Shown: positions 32,131 through 43,183 of the stretch, piece after piece
Numbering within the stretch: position 1 is the stretch's first letter
How the letters are laid out: the number at the start of each line of letters is the position of its first letter
NCBI GenBank assembly: GCA_002785985.1
Contig: NHNU01000006.1
Location: 971,587 to 1,035,586 of the forward strand
Direction of reading: 5' to 3'
DNA from: Microcyclosporella mali
Lineage: Eukaryota; Ascomycota; Dothideomycetes; Mycosphaerellales; Mycosphaerellaceae
Length of the DNA: 64,000 nucleotides
Made by a program: the position numbers and the translations under genes
The notes under the pieces: model-generated
The model's input: only the letters and a program-made list of their open reading frames with translations
Databases searched by the model: none
What the model was told of the DNA's origin: nothing

Positions 32131-33387
32131 ATGTCGTCTATTCCTCCGAACACGTCTACCACCTCCCCAGTCGCCAGAGCTGATTCTCCCCTCGCCCTGC
32201 GGCACATCGATTTCACCTTCGACACCACCCAGCCCGAACAGAGCGCCCTCGAATTGGTGGAAGAGTACTCGAAGTCATGGAAGAATGACGAGGGCCAAGT
32301 CGCGTTTACACGCTTCACAGATGGCATTACAAACACGCTGATGAAGGCCACAAAGAGGAGGCCGGGTCTGTCAGACGCAGAAGTGGACCAGGATGCTATT
32401 CTCATGAGAGCCTATGGCAAAGGCACAGACGTCATAATAGATCGCGAACGAGAGCTCCGAGCACACAATCAATTGGCATCCTTCGGCTTAGCACCGCCCC
32501 TGCTTGCGCGCTTCAACAACGGCTTGCTATACAAATTCATTCCCGGGAAGGTATGCGGATACCAAGACCTACACAAACCTGAGATCTACCGCCAGGTCGC
32601 CAGGAGGCTAGCCCAATGGCATGCAATGCTACCCTTGACTGCCATTACCACTGCACCTGTGCGTGACACCCAGACAGGAAACCAGGCATCCCCTCAGAAT
32701 GGCCCGAACAGCCGCCCGTATCCGAATACATGGGTTGTATTACAGCAATGGATCGAGGCACTCCCCGAAACCAGTGAAAAGGAGCGAGAGCGCAAGAGAG
32801 TCCTCGGCGTCGAGAGCGCTGAAATGTCTGCAAGATTTGGTGATACGCCCGGCCTGAACGGCAAGGACTATGTCTTCGCCCATCACGACCTCCTATGCGG
32901 CAACGTGATTGTTGACACGAGCGTTGCTGGAGACGAGAAGCCCGTGTCCTTCATAGATTACGAGTACGCCACTCCAGGACCGCAGGCTTTCGATATCGCA
33001 AATCATTTCGCGGAATGGGCTGGATATGACTGCGTGCATTCTGCCGTTCCGAACAAGACACAAAGACGGGACTTCGTCAAGAACTATGTCTCATCATTCC
33101 ATTACCACTCGATACCGGACGACGGAGATGTGACCCTGGAGGTTGACTTTCAGCAGGACATCGAAAAATTGTACGAGCAAGTTGAAAACTTTCGTGGCAT
33201 GCCTGGTCTCTTCTGGGGAGTGTGGGCCTTGATTCAGGCCATGATATCGACGATTTCATTTGATTACGCCAGTTATGCAGAGCTGAGATTAAGCGAATAC
33301 TGGGCTTGGAAAGAGGAAAACGATGGATCGCGGCAGCGCGAAGGCAGGGAAATGCACGTCCGAGAGAGAAAATGGCAATCGGAGTGA
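32131..33387 (+). CDS. EKI1: Ethanolamine kinase
   Basis: Single exon, 418 residues from the Met at 32131. The enzyme phosphorylates ethanolamine with ATP, the first step of the CDP-ethanolamine (Kennedy) route to phosphatidylethanolamine. The choline/ethanolamine kinase fold shows FTRFTDGITNTLMKA (nucleotide-binding region), VIIDRERELRAHNQLASFGLAPPLLARF, the catalytic Brenner motif HHDLLCGN at 251-258 with Asp253, and FIDYEYA with the metal Asp at 276. The C-terminal WALIQA.IS..DFDY-like segment is also conserved. I favour ethanolamine over choline kinase from overall resemblance; substrates of this family overlap. Open sequence upstream of 32131 has no ATG in a good position. Confidence 0.9.
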   Translation: MSSIPPNTSTTSPVARADSPLALRHIDFTFDTTQPEQSALELVEEYSKSWKNDEGQVAFTRFTDGITNTLMKATKRRPGLSDAEVDQDAILMRAYGKGTDVIIDRERELRAHNQLASFGLAPPLLARFNNGLLYKFIPGKVCGYQDLHKPEIYRQVARRLAQWHAMLPLTAITTAPVRDTQTGNQASPQNGPNSRPYPNTWVVLQQWIEALPETSEKERERKRVLGVESAEMSARFGDTPGLNGKDYVFAHHDLLCGNVIVDTSVAGDEKPVSFIDYEYATPGPQAFDIANHFAEWAGYDCVHSAVPNKTQRRDFVKNYVSSFHYHSIPDDGDVTLEVDFQQDIEKLYEQVENFRGMPGLFWGVWALIQAMISTISFDYASYAELRLSEYWAWKEENDGSRQREGREMHVRERKWQSE

Positions 33388-34301
33388 GCTCAGGTATGCG
33401 GAATAAGTCCTACGCGATGGCATTTCAACACTACCACCGGGACTTGCAATCATTGATGGGCATTGTTGTGTTCTTGACATGCATTTGTTAGCGGGCAAAA
33501 AGCGGCATTACGGTACCGGTATCAGTGTACTTACTTTGTTTGAAGGTCTTCAACGACAATGTTCATCGATTGTCCTACCCATCTACCAATCACACGAAGA
33601 TTGGTCCAAGTCAGTCCACCTTTTGGGATGAATCTGGATACATTGAGGCGGGCCTTAGTTGATCTATATTGGTATAATGGATACTATCCAAGCGAATGCA
33701 CCAGGCCATAACTGTATCGGAAAAAGGTTCGAGAGCCAGTGGTGCCGGGCGATGGGAAGATGGCGATCCGCAATTTACTGTATAACAACACCATGGGAGC
33801 CGGGACGAGTGAGACTTTTGGAACGGATGCGGCTGAACGACGCTCGGGTTACACTTGACATGGCGCAGGTACATGCATGTAATTCGAGATGCGAAGGATC
33901 CGCGTATCATCAGCCGCTGCTGTGTTGGTGCTTCCGCGTATAGTATACTAGGTTTCTGAAGGACTGGCATTGACATTGTACGACCAGAGGCAATGTTAAA
34001 TGCGTATTTCAAGGAACTGAGAAGGGACGTTGGGTGTGCCAGCGTGACTGCATAGTACATACTAGTGATATTCACTTCATGGATGTGACGTCGTTGTGCA
34101 GACTAAACGCTTTCGAAGTTCTGTAGAAGTGGATCGGAAACCGTAGGCATCCTTTTGCCGTCCTGATATAAGACTCATGGCATCTTCTCCATGCTCTGAT
34201 ATACGGACGTTTATTTTCATGTTTCGCACGCGAGCCTCCTGCTAGCAACAGCAGGAAACGTACCAGTATCGCCTTGCCTCTGCTCCTCCACAACCACCAC
34301 C
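33388..34301. other. Intergenic region upstream of the acyltransferase gene
   Basis: Both flanking genes are on the plus strand, so this 0.9 kb space holds one 3' end and one promoter. I see no gene, repeat or RNA. Confidence 0.4.
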
Positions 34302-36109
34302 ATGTCCGGCGCGATTGCAGTAAATGGCCACGGTCACAGCCATGCCTACAGCAACCATATCCACGAGCCGCGAGCGCGCAAGCCCGTCAACAAGCAGATC
34401 GAACGCGCCTCGAACGACTCGCTGGCCGTCGACACACAGCGCGCCATCACCAGCGAGCGCAACACACCCGCGCCGCCAGACGATGCTCCTCCCTCCGTGA
34501 AGGCCACTTCCGCCGCCCGACGACACAATCGCCGCCAGAGACTCTTTCCCACAGTCGAGTACAAGGAGCGCGTCTCCTACTTCGATCCCAAATCCAGCTA
34601 TGGCAACTTTCGAGGCTTTTTCGTCTTGTTCTGGATCGGATTGGCGATTATGGTCATCACAACTGTCTTGCGCAATTTGAGAGAAACTGGCAACTTGCTA
34701 TCATTCCGGCAGTGGCCTTTGTTCACTAAAGACCTTCAGGAGCTGGGAGTAAGCGATACCTTCATGTGTGGCAGCGTGCTACTCAGCCTGCCGTTGCATC
34801 TGCTGTTCAAAAACACCAAGGGTTTCTTGAGGTGGGACAAAGGCGGCATGATCATGCAGAGCATGTTCCAGGCGGGCTGGCTGTATTTCTGGATAAGCTG
34901 GCCCTTCTGGCGAGACTGGACGTGGACAGCGCAGGTGTTCTTTACATTGCACACGCTCGTGATGTTTATGAAGCTTCACTCGTATGCTTTCTACAACGGC
35001 CACCTATCCACCACACTCCACCGTTTGAAGGAGCTCGATCTACCAATTGGGCCACAGACACCAACTACAGCCGCTGTTCGCTATCCCTCTGCTAGGTTCC
35101 GGCTCGGCGAGATCAACCCAGACGGTGAGGACGACGAAGAAGAGGAGCACATCTCTCCGATCATGCAGCTGCGCGACGACCTCGCAAAGGAGCTCACTTC
35201 GAATCTGGGCAATGTGACATACCCACAGAACCTGACTTCGGCTTCCTTGATAGACTTCCTGTTCTGCCCAACCCTTTGCTACGAATTGGAGTACCCTCGT
35301 ACACCGAGCAGATCGTACTTTGAGCTCTTCATCAAAAGCCTTGCAGTCTTTGGATGTGTCTTTTTGATGACCGTTACCAGCGAGGAGTTCATAATCCCGG
35401 TGTTGGACGAGTCTCAGATCCGCTTGTTACGCTCGCAGACCTGGGTCGACGGCTCTCTCATCTTTGCTGAGACAGTCAGTCGACTACTCTTCCCAGTAAG
35501 TGCATGTGAAGAAAATCGTTAAGTTCTGCGGCTGATTCGATTCACCAGTTCATGGTCACTTTCCTCCTCGTCTTTCTAGTCATTTTCGAATACGTCCTTG
35601 GAGCGTTCGCAGAGATTACACGATTCGCAGATCGACAATTCTACGACGACTGGTGGAATAGTGGCGATTGGCTCGACTTCAGCCGCGAGTGGAACATTCC
35701 CGTTCACGACTTTTTCAAAAGGCACGTTTACAGTGCCAGTAGAAGCGCAAAAATGTCGAAATCTGCTGCCACCGGCTTAACGTTCTTGATCTCTGCATTG
35801 GCCCACGAATTGATCATGGGCTGCATTACCAGGAAATTCAGAGGCTATGGTTTCTTCTTGATGATGTGTCAAATGCCATTTGTTGCGATACAAAGGGCAC
35901 CGTGGGTTCGCGATCAGCAGTTGCTCAATAATGGCAAGTAAACATCTCCTCGAACATGATGTCGCGAGTGACAGGGCTAATCCTGTGGTTGAAACAGTCA
36001 TATTCTGGATTTGCATGATCTTTGGTTTGAGTTTGGTGAGTCTCTCCATTTGGCGATTTTGAGCACGTACTAATAATCACAGCTCTGTGCTCTCTATGTC
36101 CTGATTTAA
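34302..36109 (+). CDS. ARE2: Sterol O-acyltransferase (MBOAT family)
   Basis: Four exons, 34302-35495, 35549-35933, 35998-36035 and 36083-36109, about 547 residues. This ER membrane enzyme makes steryl esters from ergosterol and acyl-CoA for lipid droplets. The N-terminal 95 residues are cytosolic and disordered; several membrane helices follow from about residue 105. The family motif FYDDWWN is at about 429-435, and the catalytic histidine in ISALAHELIMG is at about 484. The second intron begins GC (GCAAGT at 35934) and ends CAG at 35997; only this join gives the family sequence LLNNVIFWICMIFG. The last two exons are tiny (38 and 27 bases) and end LCALYVLI, as in homologues. ARE1/ARE2 cannot be told apart here. 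Confidence 0.92.
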
Positions 36110-36578
36110 GCGATGCATTCGACGCGGATACCCACTCAAGTATTGTTTTTCGAAGTCAGTCAAGTGTCGGGGTGTATAGCGGCATAGTTGAAATGAATGT
36201 TGCCAAGAGTCTTTCGAAGGACACCTTGTGTATTGTGGTCATGTTGAGTCACTGTATTTATCCGTCCGTCTGCCTCATCTGTTTGGATGGTCGACCACAT
36301 GATGAGCTGATCACTTCGATAGGAACTCAAATGGCCGTGGAGCGACCACATAATTCAGCGGAATAGCCCGCTCTTTCAAGCTACCTACCCGTTGCTTGCA
36401 TGCCCGAAGCTCTCATCAAACTTTTACAGAGTCATCGACAAGCACACTTTCGCGACATTACTTTGCGTCGCGAGCGAACGGAACAAACGAAGCAGCAAAC
36501 GATGCTGTGACTGCAAAATCATCTCATTCGCATATTCAATCTTGGCCCCTTCTGTGTCCTTTCGGCATACCACGGATC
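36110..36578. other. Intergenic region upstream of the nucleoside hydrolase gene
   Basis: This 469-base space between two plus-strand genes holds nothing I recognise. The frame of the downstream gene is open for 61 codons before its chosen start but does not look like a presequence. Confidence 0.4.
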
Positions 36579-37691
36579 ATGTCTGAAATAACTTCACTCT
36601 GGCTCGACTGCGACACCGGTCACGATGATTCCATAGCGATTCTTCTCGCCGCTAGACATCCATCGCTACGACTGCTCGGCATCAGCACAATATATGGCAA
36701 TGCTCCACTGAATCACACAACGTACAACACCCGAGCCATTCTGAAAGCCATTGGACGAGAAGACATTCCAGTCTACGAAGGAGCCAGCAAGCCCTTCTGT
36801 CGAGAGCCAGCAGCAGCTCCAGAGATCCACGGCGAGTCAGGTCTAGACGGGACAACATGTCTCCCCGCACCGACCGTGCCTGTCCGCACCGATCAGACAG
36901 CCATCGAAGCCATCTACAAAGCTCTCATCGCCCATCCCCCAGGTGAAGCATGGCTCGTCGCCACAGGAGCCCTGACCAACGCCGCCCTCCTCTTCGCCCT
37001 GCACCCGGACCTAGCCTCCCACCTCGCCGGTCTTTCCATCATGGGTGGCGCCCTCGGCAACAACTTCTCCGATGCCCCCATGGGCACCCTCTCCGGCGAA
37101 GGCGAGCGTTACGGCAACTGGACACCCCACGCCGAATTCAACATCTACCTCGATCCGGAGAGCGCGGCAGCCATCTTCTCCAACCCCGTGCTCGCGCCCA
37201 AAACGACCCTGATACCGCTCGATCTGACGCACCAATTCCTCGCCACGAAACCCGTCCTCGACGCCTTCTTCCACCTCCCAAAAGACCGCACCAACGCCAC
37301 GCCCCAGCAGCAGCAGCAGCCGCCTTCACAAGTGCGCAGACTCTTTTTTGAAATTCTCACCTTCTTCGCAAAGACGTATGCCGAGGTATTCGGGCTGACA
37401 GCAGGTCCGCCGACGCATGATCCGCTGGCCGTGGCGGCCATCCTTGTGCCGGAATGGTTCGACGATCGTGGAGGGGAGAGGTATGCCGTTGAAGTCGTCA
37501 CGGATGGGCAACACGGCTCTTCGGATCATGCGAGGAGCGGTGCGTCGCAATGTGGCAGGACGGTGGCCACGCTGCTACCGCGTGGAACAGCTGGTATTCG
37601 AATCCCGAGGAGTCTGGAGAAGGACAAGTTATGGGATTTGTTGGTGCAATGTCTTGCGAGAGCTGAGGAGGCCGTCAGCAGCGTGCACTGA
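36579..37691 (+). CDS. URH1: Inosine-uridine-preferring nucleoside hydrolase
   Basis: Single exon, 370 residues. The enzyme cleaves the N-glycosidic bond of ribonucleosides to base and ribose in salvage. The N-terminal calcium-binding motif is DCDTGHDDS at 10-18 (Asp10, Asp16 and Asp17), followed by LLGISTIYGN, the ATGALTNAALL segment, LSIMGGALG, EFNIYLDPESAAAIF and the late THDPLAVAA with the C-terminal metal Asp. A short insertion (TPQQQQQPPSQ) interrupts the region before RRLFFEIL; it sits in a loop and is probably tolerated. The start was chosen because it places the calcium motif near the N-terminus, as in the family. Convergent with TPD3. Confidence 0.92.
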   Translation: MSEITSLWLDCDTGHDDSIAILLAARHPSLRLLGISTIYGNAPLNHTTYNTRAILKAIGREDIPVYEGASKPFCREPAAAPEIHGESGLDGTTCLPAPTVPVRTDQTAIEAIYKALIAHPPGEAWLVATGALTNAALLFALHPDLASHLAGLSIMGGALGNNFSDAPMGTLSGEGERYGNWTPHAEFNIYLDPESAAAIFSNPVLAPKTTLIPLDLTHQFLATKPVLDAFFHLPKDRTNATPQQQQQPPSQVRRLFFEILTFFAKTYAEVFGLTAGPPTHDPLAVAAILVPEWFDDRGGERYAVEVVTDGQHGSSDHARSGASQCGRTVATLLPRGTAGIRIPRSLEKDKLWDLLVQCLARAEEAVSSVH

Positions 37692-37999
37692 ACGCGAATA
37701 CTCATTCGCCGTGGCTGCCGGGCATACATTGGAAGCTGTGAACCCGCGCCAATATAGAGATACACGTAGGCCTGGAAAGAGGACAGATCCGACGCTTTGT
37801 CAACGATGTGTTTCTGACAGGTATCATTTTTAGTCAAGCTTCCCAAGAGCCTGCACGTCACTGCTTCTCATGCCGCGGATACGCTACATCACGCATGTGC
37901 TTGCGCGAAAACCTTTCCCAAGGGTTATATGAGTGTCCACTCTAAACTGGCTTGCTCAGACAACCTCTTGACTCATTACTGAATTCCGCTTGAGACCTC
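37692..37999. other. Convergent intergenic region
   Basis: This 308-base space between two 3' ends shows nothing beyond likely untranslated sequence. Confidence 0.4.
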
Positions 38000-40163
38000 C
38001 TAAGTTTCCATAGCATTCTCTGTGTCCGTCCATGCCTTGCTGGCTGTCGTCGCAAAGTATCGTACATCCACGTCGTCGTCCTGCATCAGCTTCTCAAGGG
38101 ACGGTATGACCTCCTCCCGGATCAGCTGCGCACCACGTTCGCTGCCTGGGTAGCTTGATGCGCTGTTCTTCTCTAGCTCGGCAATGGTGGCGTTCGGGTC
38201 ATCCGGAAGCCGTTTTAGGATGTCGATGAGGACAGCATATGACTTAGCGACGTTGAACCGGATGTTGGGAATCGGGTCTGCGACTAGCTGTGCAAGAATT
38301 GGTAGAACCGAGCGGGCGAGAACAGGAAGAGAAAGTGCTGGCGCAAGAATCTATGCCTCTGGTCAGTAAAAGTCATTCACATTGTGCCTGAACGCGGACT
38401 TACTGATACAGCAAAGCAGGTAGTCATGCGGTAGAGGTAGTTCGGATGCTCGGCCATGGCGGCAACCTTAGGTACGATGGCTTCGCTTGCCCACTCCACG
38501 CCGAAGACTTCAGTGAGCTTCTTCAGATTCTGGGTGCTAGCCTCGCGAATGCTGAAGACGGTATCACCCAACCAGGACATGCACAAGCTGCTGAGCTTCT
38601 CATCAAAGAACTTCACGCCAAGCTGCGCGGCCAGCAGCGGGACGTATTGGATGATAGCGAGCCTCACACGCCACTGCTTGTCTTCAGCGAGCTGGACAAT
38701 AGCTGGCAACAGAGACTGGGATAGGAGTTCGATGCCAATGACGTTGTTGACCTGCTCGAGCTTGGAAATGATATTCAACCTGACATCAGGGAAGTCATCC
38801 TTCAACATTTGCAGGAGCATTGGGAGGAGATGTTCAGTGGTTTCCTGTTTGCCCAATATTGGGGCGAGACCGCTGATTTGGTTTCCGAAAGCTGCGCGAA
38901 CGTGCTGAGAGGAATCAGACACCAGCTCTTCAATGGCCGGCATGATGTCCCTGAGTAAAGCCTGGCGATCGACAAGTTGACAGAAACCTGAGCTCGTTAG
39001 CATAGACACGAGTCCAAAGTGATCACAGCAGTCATACCTGGTATTTGTCCAGCAATTGCGCTCCTGACTTCAGCCTCGGTATCTTTCAAGAGCTTGACAA
39101 ACGCCGGGACGAGATCCCTCGCAATGACTTCTTCATCGACCGCTTTCGCGATCTTCTCGAAGCGGTCTGCCACCATGTATCGCACTCTCCAGCTCTTGTC
39201 ATCAAATAAATTGCGAAGTGCGGTAATGAGGACAGCGTGACTGGTCTGTTGCTCCTTGGGCACGGCCTCCGCGATTGCAATCAGTACCTCCACGGTCAAG
39301 AGGCGCACACTATCCTGATCGTCCTGGGCAAGATGCTGAAAGAGCGGAATCATCTCATCGATGACAATGGCGGCTGGCATGCTCTTAACAAACTTGGCGA
39401 GATTATTGGCTGCTTGTCTCCGGACCATGGGTGTGTCATCGTGTACGAGCTGCGCAAACTGTTGCCTGAGACCTTCCTGCGACTGTGCGGTGGCATGTTG
39501 ATATGGGATGTTGTAGAGCCCAGTAGCAGAGATCTTTGAGGTAAACCAATCTGCTTTGGAGAGGCGGATTGTCAGAGGGATGAAGTACTGCTCGACCTGC
39601 TGTTGCGAAAGCTGGTCGCAAATCTTGTTGAGGGACTCGACGGCCTGAAAGTGTTAATCTTGAGCTCGGTTGTGGCTGTCACGCTGTCCTTACCTTGTCG
39701 CGTACAAGTGGCTCCTCAATAGTAGCCAAATTCTCCAGAGGAGAAAGGAGCACGTGCCCATACTCAGGACCTCCCACATATTCAACAAAGTTGCCCAACT
39801 CGTCTCCCAGTGCAGTCAGAACTTCGTCCTCATCCTCGACAGACTCTGCACAAATGTCAGTCTCATTCCAGCCACTCGGGTCTTCTCTGTAGTATATCGC
39901 GCACCATCAAGGAAGGGTATCAATTCGTCTCTCGTTCGCTCGGGGCCCAGCGCGAGGGCGATTGTAGATAGTCTTCGAATAGCGTTCAGTCGTAGGAGGA
40001 CGTCATCGTGCTACGGGGTGGGGCGTCAGTGGTGCACTGAGAAGAAGTGGACATGGATAGGCGTTGGGGCAGGCTAGTGCCAGCAGCAGCCGGACAATAC
40101 CTTCAGCTCGTCTATGAGGACCGCAATAGGGTACAGCTCGTCATTCTGGCCTTGCTCGTCCAT
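38000..40163 (-). CDS. TPD3: Protein phosphatase 2A scaffold subunit A
   Basis: Six exons on the minus strand: 40163-40101, 40010-39905, 39845-39694, 39644-39038, 38987-38404 and 38350-38000, about 620 residues. The protein is the HEAT-repeat horseshoe that holds the catalytic C and regulatory B subunits of PP2A. Spliced sequence matches the family from MDEQGQNDELYPIAVLIDELK through RLNAIRRLSTIALALGPERTR, SVEDEDEVLTALGDELGNFV, VRRQAANNLAKF, DDKSWRVRYMVADRF, QISGLAPILGK, FPDVRLNIISKLEQVNNVIG, LAEDKQWRVRLAIIQYVPLL and HPNYLYRMTTCFAVS. Every junction restores the family frame, and lengths sum to a multiple of three. The C-terminal exon has a loop (about ERLPDDPN to GSERG) longer than in animal subunits. 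This is the most intron-rich gene in the window. Confidence 0.95.
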
Positions 40164-40351
40164 GGTTGCTGAGATTCGTATGCAGTCGTGAGGTTCAAAG
40201 GAGCGGATGGCCCTTGCAAGGCCTTCACATGCAATAACAAGAGCTGATGCTTTGGGAGCCGCGCAGTCTTAGCGGTCGCGATTGGCGGGGACGGGAGATC
40301 CTTCCTGAATTGTGGGGATTCGTGCTGGACGGCGAGCGAAGTCAGTATGAA

Positions 40352-40396
40352 GGTGGTGGTAGTGGTAGTGGTGGTGGTGGTGGTGGTGGTGGTGGT
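40352..40396 (+). repeat. GGT/ACC microsatellite
   Basis: About 15 units of GGT with two GTA interruptions early in the run, roughly 190 bases upstream of the TPD3 start. On the TPD3 strand it reads ACC and would be a pyrimidine-rich tract. Confidence 0.95.
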
Positions 40397-40563
40397 GATG
40401 TTGTATTGGGCTCTGCGGCGTACAAAGTTCCAGGACAGAACAGGCAGGGTACCTCTCCGCCTGACGCAGGAACGATTGGCTGCCCAGAAGGTCGTGACCA
40501 GCGCGCCGTGCCGGAGCAGGATATGGACTCACCGGGAGGTATAGTGCAGGGCGGTGGCGGTAT

Positions 40564-40615
40564 ATCGTTGTCGTTGTCGTTGTGGGTGGTAGTGGTGGTG
40601 GTGGTGGTAGTGGTT
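40564..40615 (+). repeat. Second GTT/GGT repeat
   Basis: A run of GTT/GTC units passes into GGT units, about 170 bases after the first run. Together they give the promoter two G-rich blocks on one strand. Confidence 0.85.
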
Positions 40616-41011
40616 AGGACGCTGTGTGGTGCGGTGCGGTACAAGTGCGCTGTCGTCAGTCGCCAATTGTGTCTGGCAGTGGCAGCTCAATCAAACCAAA
40701 GCCAAAGCCAAAGTCAACCCACCCCACTTATTGCCTACACACTCACGACCAAGAAAGTCACCAACACAACTGACGTCCGCCTCTGACTCAATCCTACCAC
40801 AAAATAGTCGCTTCGAAACAATCCCACGCTGCACAATCCACATATCCTCTTACAGTATACCACCGTGCCCGCTGCGGTCGTCGTCCCCCGCAACCAAAAA
40901 TTTGAAGCTCTCGGCACTGGAGTCATTCGAGTCACAAGGAAAAGTTGCAACCAAGGATTCGTACTGGACTAGAAGAGAGCGGAGGCGTCGGCAAGGGCGC
41001 AGACAGTCAGA

Positions 41012-42863
41012 ATGCCTACCATCGCAGTCGACAAGGTGGAGCTGTATAAGTCGTTGGGCAGAGAGTATACCAAGGATGAATTCGACGAACTCTGCTTCGA
41101 GTTCGGCATCGAGCTTGATGAGGATACCTCCGAGTCCAAGAGACCCATAGTCGATGGCGTAGAGGAGAGACCTCAACTCAAGATCGAGATCCCCGCCAAC
41201 AGATATGACATGCTGTGCTTCGAGGGCATTGCCATGAATCTCAACATCTTCCTGGGCCGCCAGACCATTCCCAACTACAGACTCGCTCCTCCAGCGAACG
41301 GAGAGCTCTTGACCGTCAATGTTCTGAAAGACACCGCACGGATAAGACCTTATTTCTCATGCGCCATATTGCGCAATATCAAGTTTGACAAGGCACGATA
41401 CGACTCCTTCATCGCACTCCAGGACAAGCTGCACCAGAATCTCGCTCGCCAGCGAACACTTGTAGCCATTGGCACTCACGATCTGGATACTCTGGAAGGC
41501 CCTTTCTCCTATGAGGCCTTACCTCCAGAGGAGATCAAGTTTGCACCGCTCAACCAAACGAAGGTCATGAACGCGAAGGAGATGATGGAGTTCTACGAGA
41601 AGGACAAGCACCTCTCCCGCTACCTGCACATCATCCGGGACTCGCCTGTATACCCTATCATCTATGACAAGAACCGGACCGTACTCTCTATGCCACCCAT
41701 CATCAACAGCAATCATTCCAAAATTACACTCGACACCAAGAATGTCTTCATTGACATTACGGCTACGGACAAGACCAAGGTCGAGATCGTCTGTCATATG
41801 CTGGTGGCCATGTTCTCGCAGTACTGCTCGGAGCCATTCACTGTGGAGCCTGTCAAAGTGGTGTCGCCACACAACGGCGAGTCAAGAGAAGCTCCAGACC
41901 TCACTCCTCGCGCAACCCAAGCCTCAGCCGGCTTCATCAACTCGGTCTGTGGACTGACAGAGTCTCGAGAATCGATCAGCAACATGCTCAAAAAGATGTG
42001 CTACCACGCCAAGCCTTCGACAACGGATGAAGACAAGCTGGATATCAATATTCCGATCACGCGCGCTGATGTTCTTCACCAAGCCGACATAATGGAAGAT
42101 GCCGCTATTGCCTACGGCTTCAACAACCTCCCCCAGAACTTCCCCAGCACATCCGCTTCTGTGGCAGCCGCATTACCCATCAACAAGCTCGCAGACATTG
42201 TTCGGTTAGAAGCCGCCATGGCGGGATGGAGCGAAGTCATGCCTCTCATCCTCTGCAGCCATGACGAGAACTACGCATGGCTCAATCAAAAGGACGACAA
42301 CCTCGCCGTGCGCTTGGCGAATCCCAAGACAGCAGAATATCAAATCGTACGAACGTCGCTCATTCCCGGACTGCTAAAGACGATCCGTGAGAATCGGCGT
42401 CATGCCGTACCAATGAAGGTCTTCGAGGTTGCAGACGTGTGCTTCAAGGATGCGAGCTTGGAGCGGAGAAGTCGCAACGAGCGACATTTCGCCGCTGCGT
42501 GGTACGGCAAGAGCAGTGGGTTTGAGCAAGTCCATGGCCTGATGGACCGAATCATGTTGATGCTCAAGTCGAAATTCATCACACGCGAGGACGGATTGAA
42601 AAACGAGAAGGTCCAGGGTTACTGGATCGAGGAGGTCGATAGTGAGTATCATGCTTTCCCCATCTTTCAGAGCATCAGAGCTGATATGACCTGCTTTAGA
42701 TCCCACCTATCTCGCTGGTCACGTAGCCGCCATCTTTCTGCAGCTGGGCGGCAAGGCACATCGGATCGGCACCTTTGGCATCCTTCATCCAACTGTGCTC
42801 AAGCACTTCGATCTCCCGTTCCCCACGTCTACGCTGGAGATCAACTTGGAAGTCTTCTTGTAG
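41012..42863 (+). CDS. FRS1: Phenylalanine-tRNA ligase beta subunit, cytosolic
   Basis: Two exons, 41012-42641 and 42700-42863, about 597 residues. The protein is the beta chain of the alpha2-beta2 PheRS that charges tRNA-Phe; it carries the B3/B4 editing region, the B5 domain and the inactive catalytic-like fold. Recognisable segments are MPTIAVDKVELYKSLGREYT at the start, EIPANRYDMLCFEGIA, PYFSCAILRNIKF, PIINSNHSKIT, FIDITATD, DINIPITRADVLHQADIMED (B5) and YQIVRTSLIPGLLKTIRENR. The 58-base intron (GTGAGT to CTTTAG) splits an Asn codon; splicing restores PTYLAGHVAAIFLQLGGKA and ends in the conserved PFPTSTLEINLEVFL. The unspliced frame runs on past the gene for 350 bases but is not family-like. 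Confidence 0.95.
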
Positions 42864-43183
42864 AACCTATTCATCGACATCTGGGTTTTGGCTGTCGATT
42901 GATGCCGTATCATGTAAATGGAAATGTGCATGCACTCAGTGATGAGAGATGTTCATGGGTTGATCAACTTTTTGAATGGCTCATGATAATTACTTTCTTG
43001 ATTTCTCATAAAGATGTCGTGAATAAGCTAGTTTGTAGCTTGATTGCCCTTCGTTGGTGCTGCATCGCGATGCTTCGTACGGTTCAGCGACGTGATTTCG
43101 GTATTTCGCGAGTAAAAGGAATATTGTTCAGCGGCGTCAAGTCCCGGCTGCACGATGCTCAGATCCTCGTGATAGCTGGCCAA
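42864..43183. other. Convergent intergenic region
   Basis: This 320-base space lies between the 3' ends of FRS1 and the PHD gene. The first exon frame of FRS1 stays open here by chance. Confidence 0.4.

Larger units (their letters stand above)
40164..41011. promoter_or_regulatory. Divergent promoter of TPD3 and FRS1 with GGT repeats
   Basis: This 848-base space is shared by two divergent housekeeping genes and contains two separate GGT/ACC-rich runs, listed separately. No gene is supported; the open frames across the repeats encode Gly, Val or Thr runs only. Confidence 0.5.

Noticed and set aside
40247..40786. Gly/Val-rich frame over the GGT repeats
   Set aside because: Pure repeat translation in a divergent promoter; no structured or conserved part.
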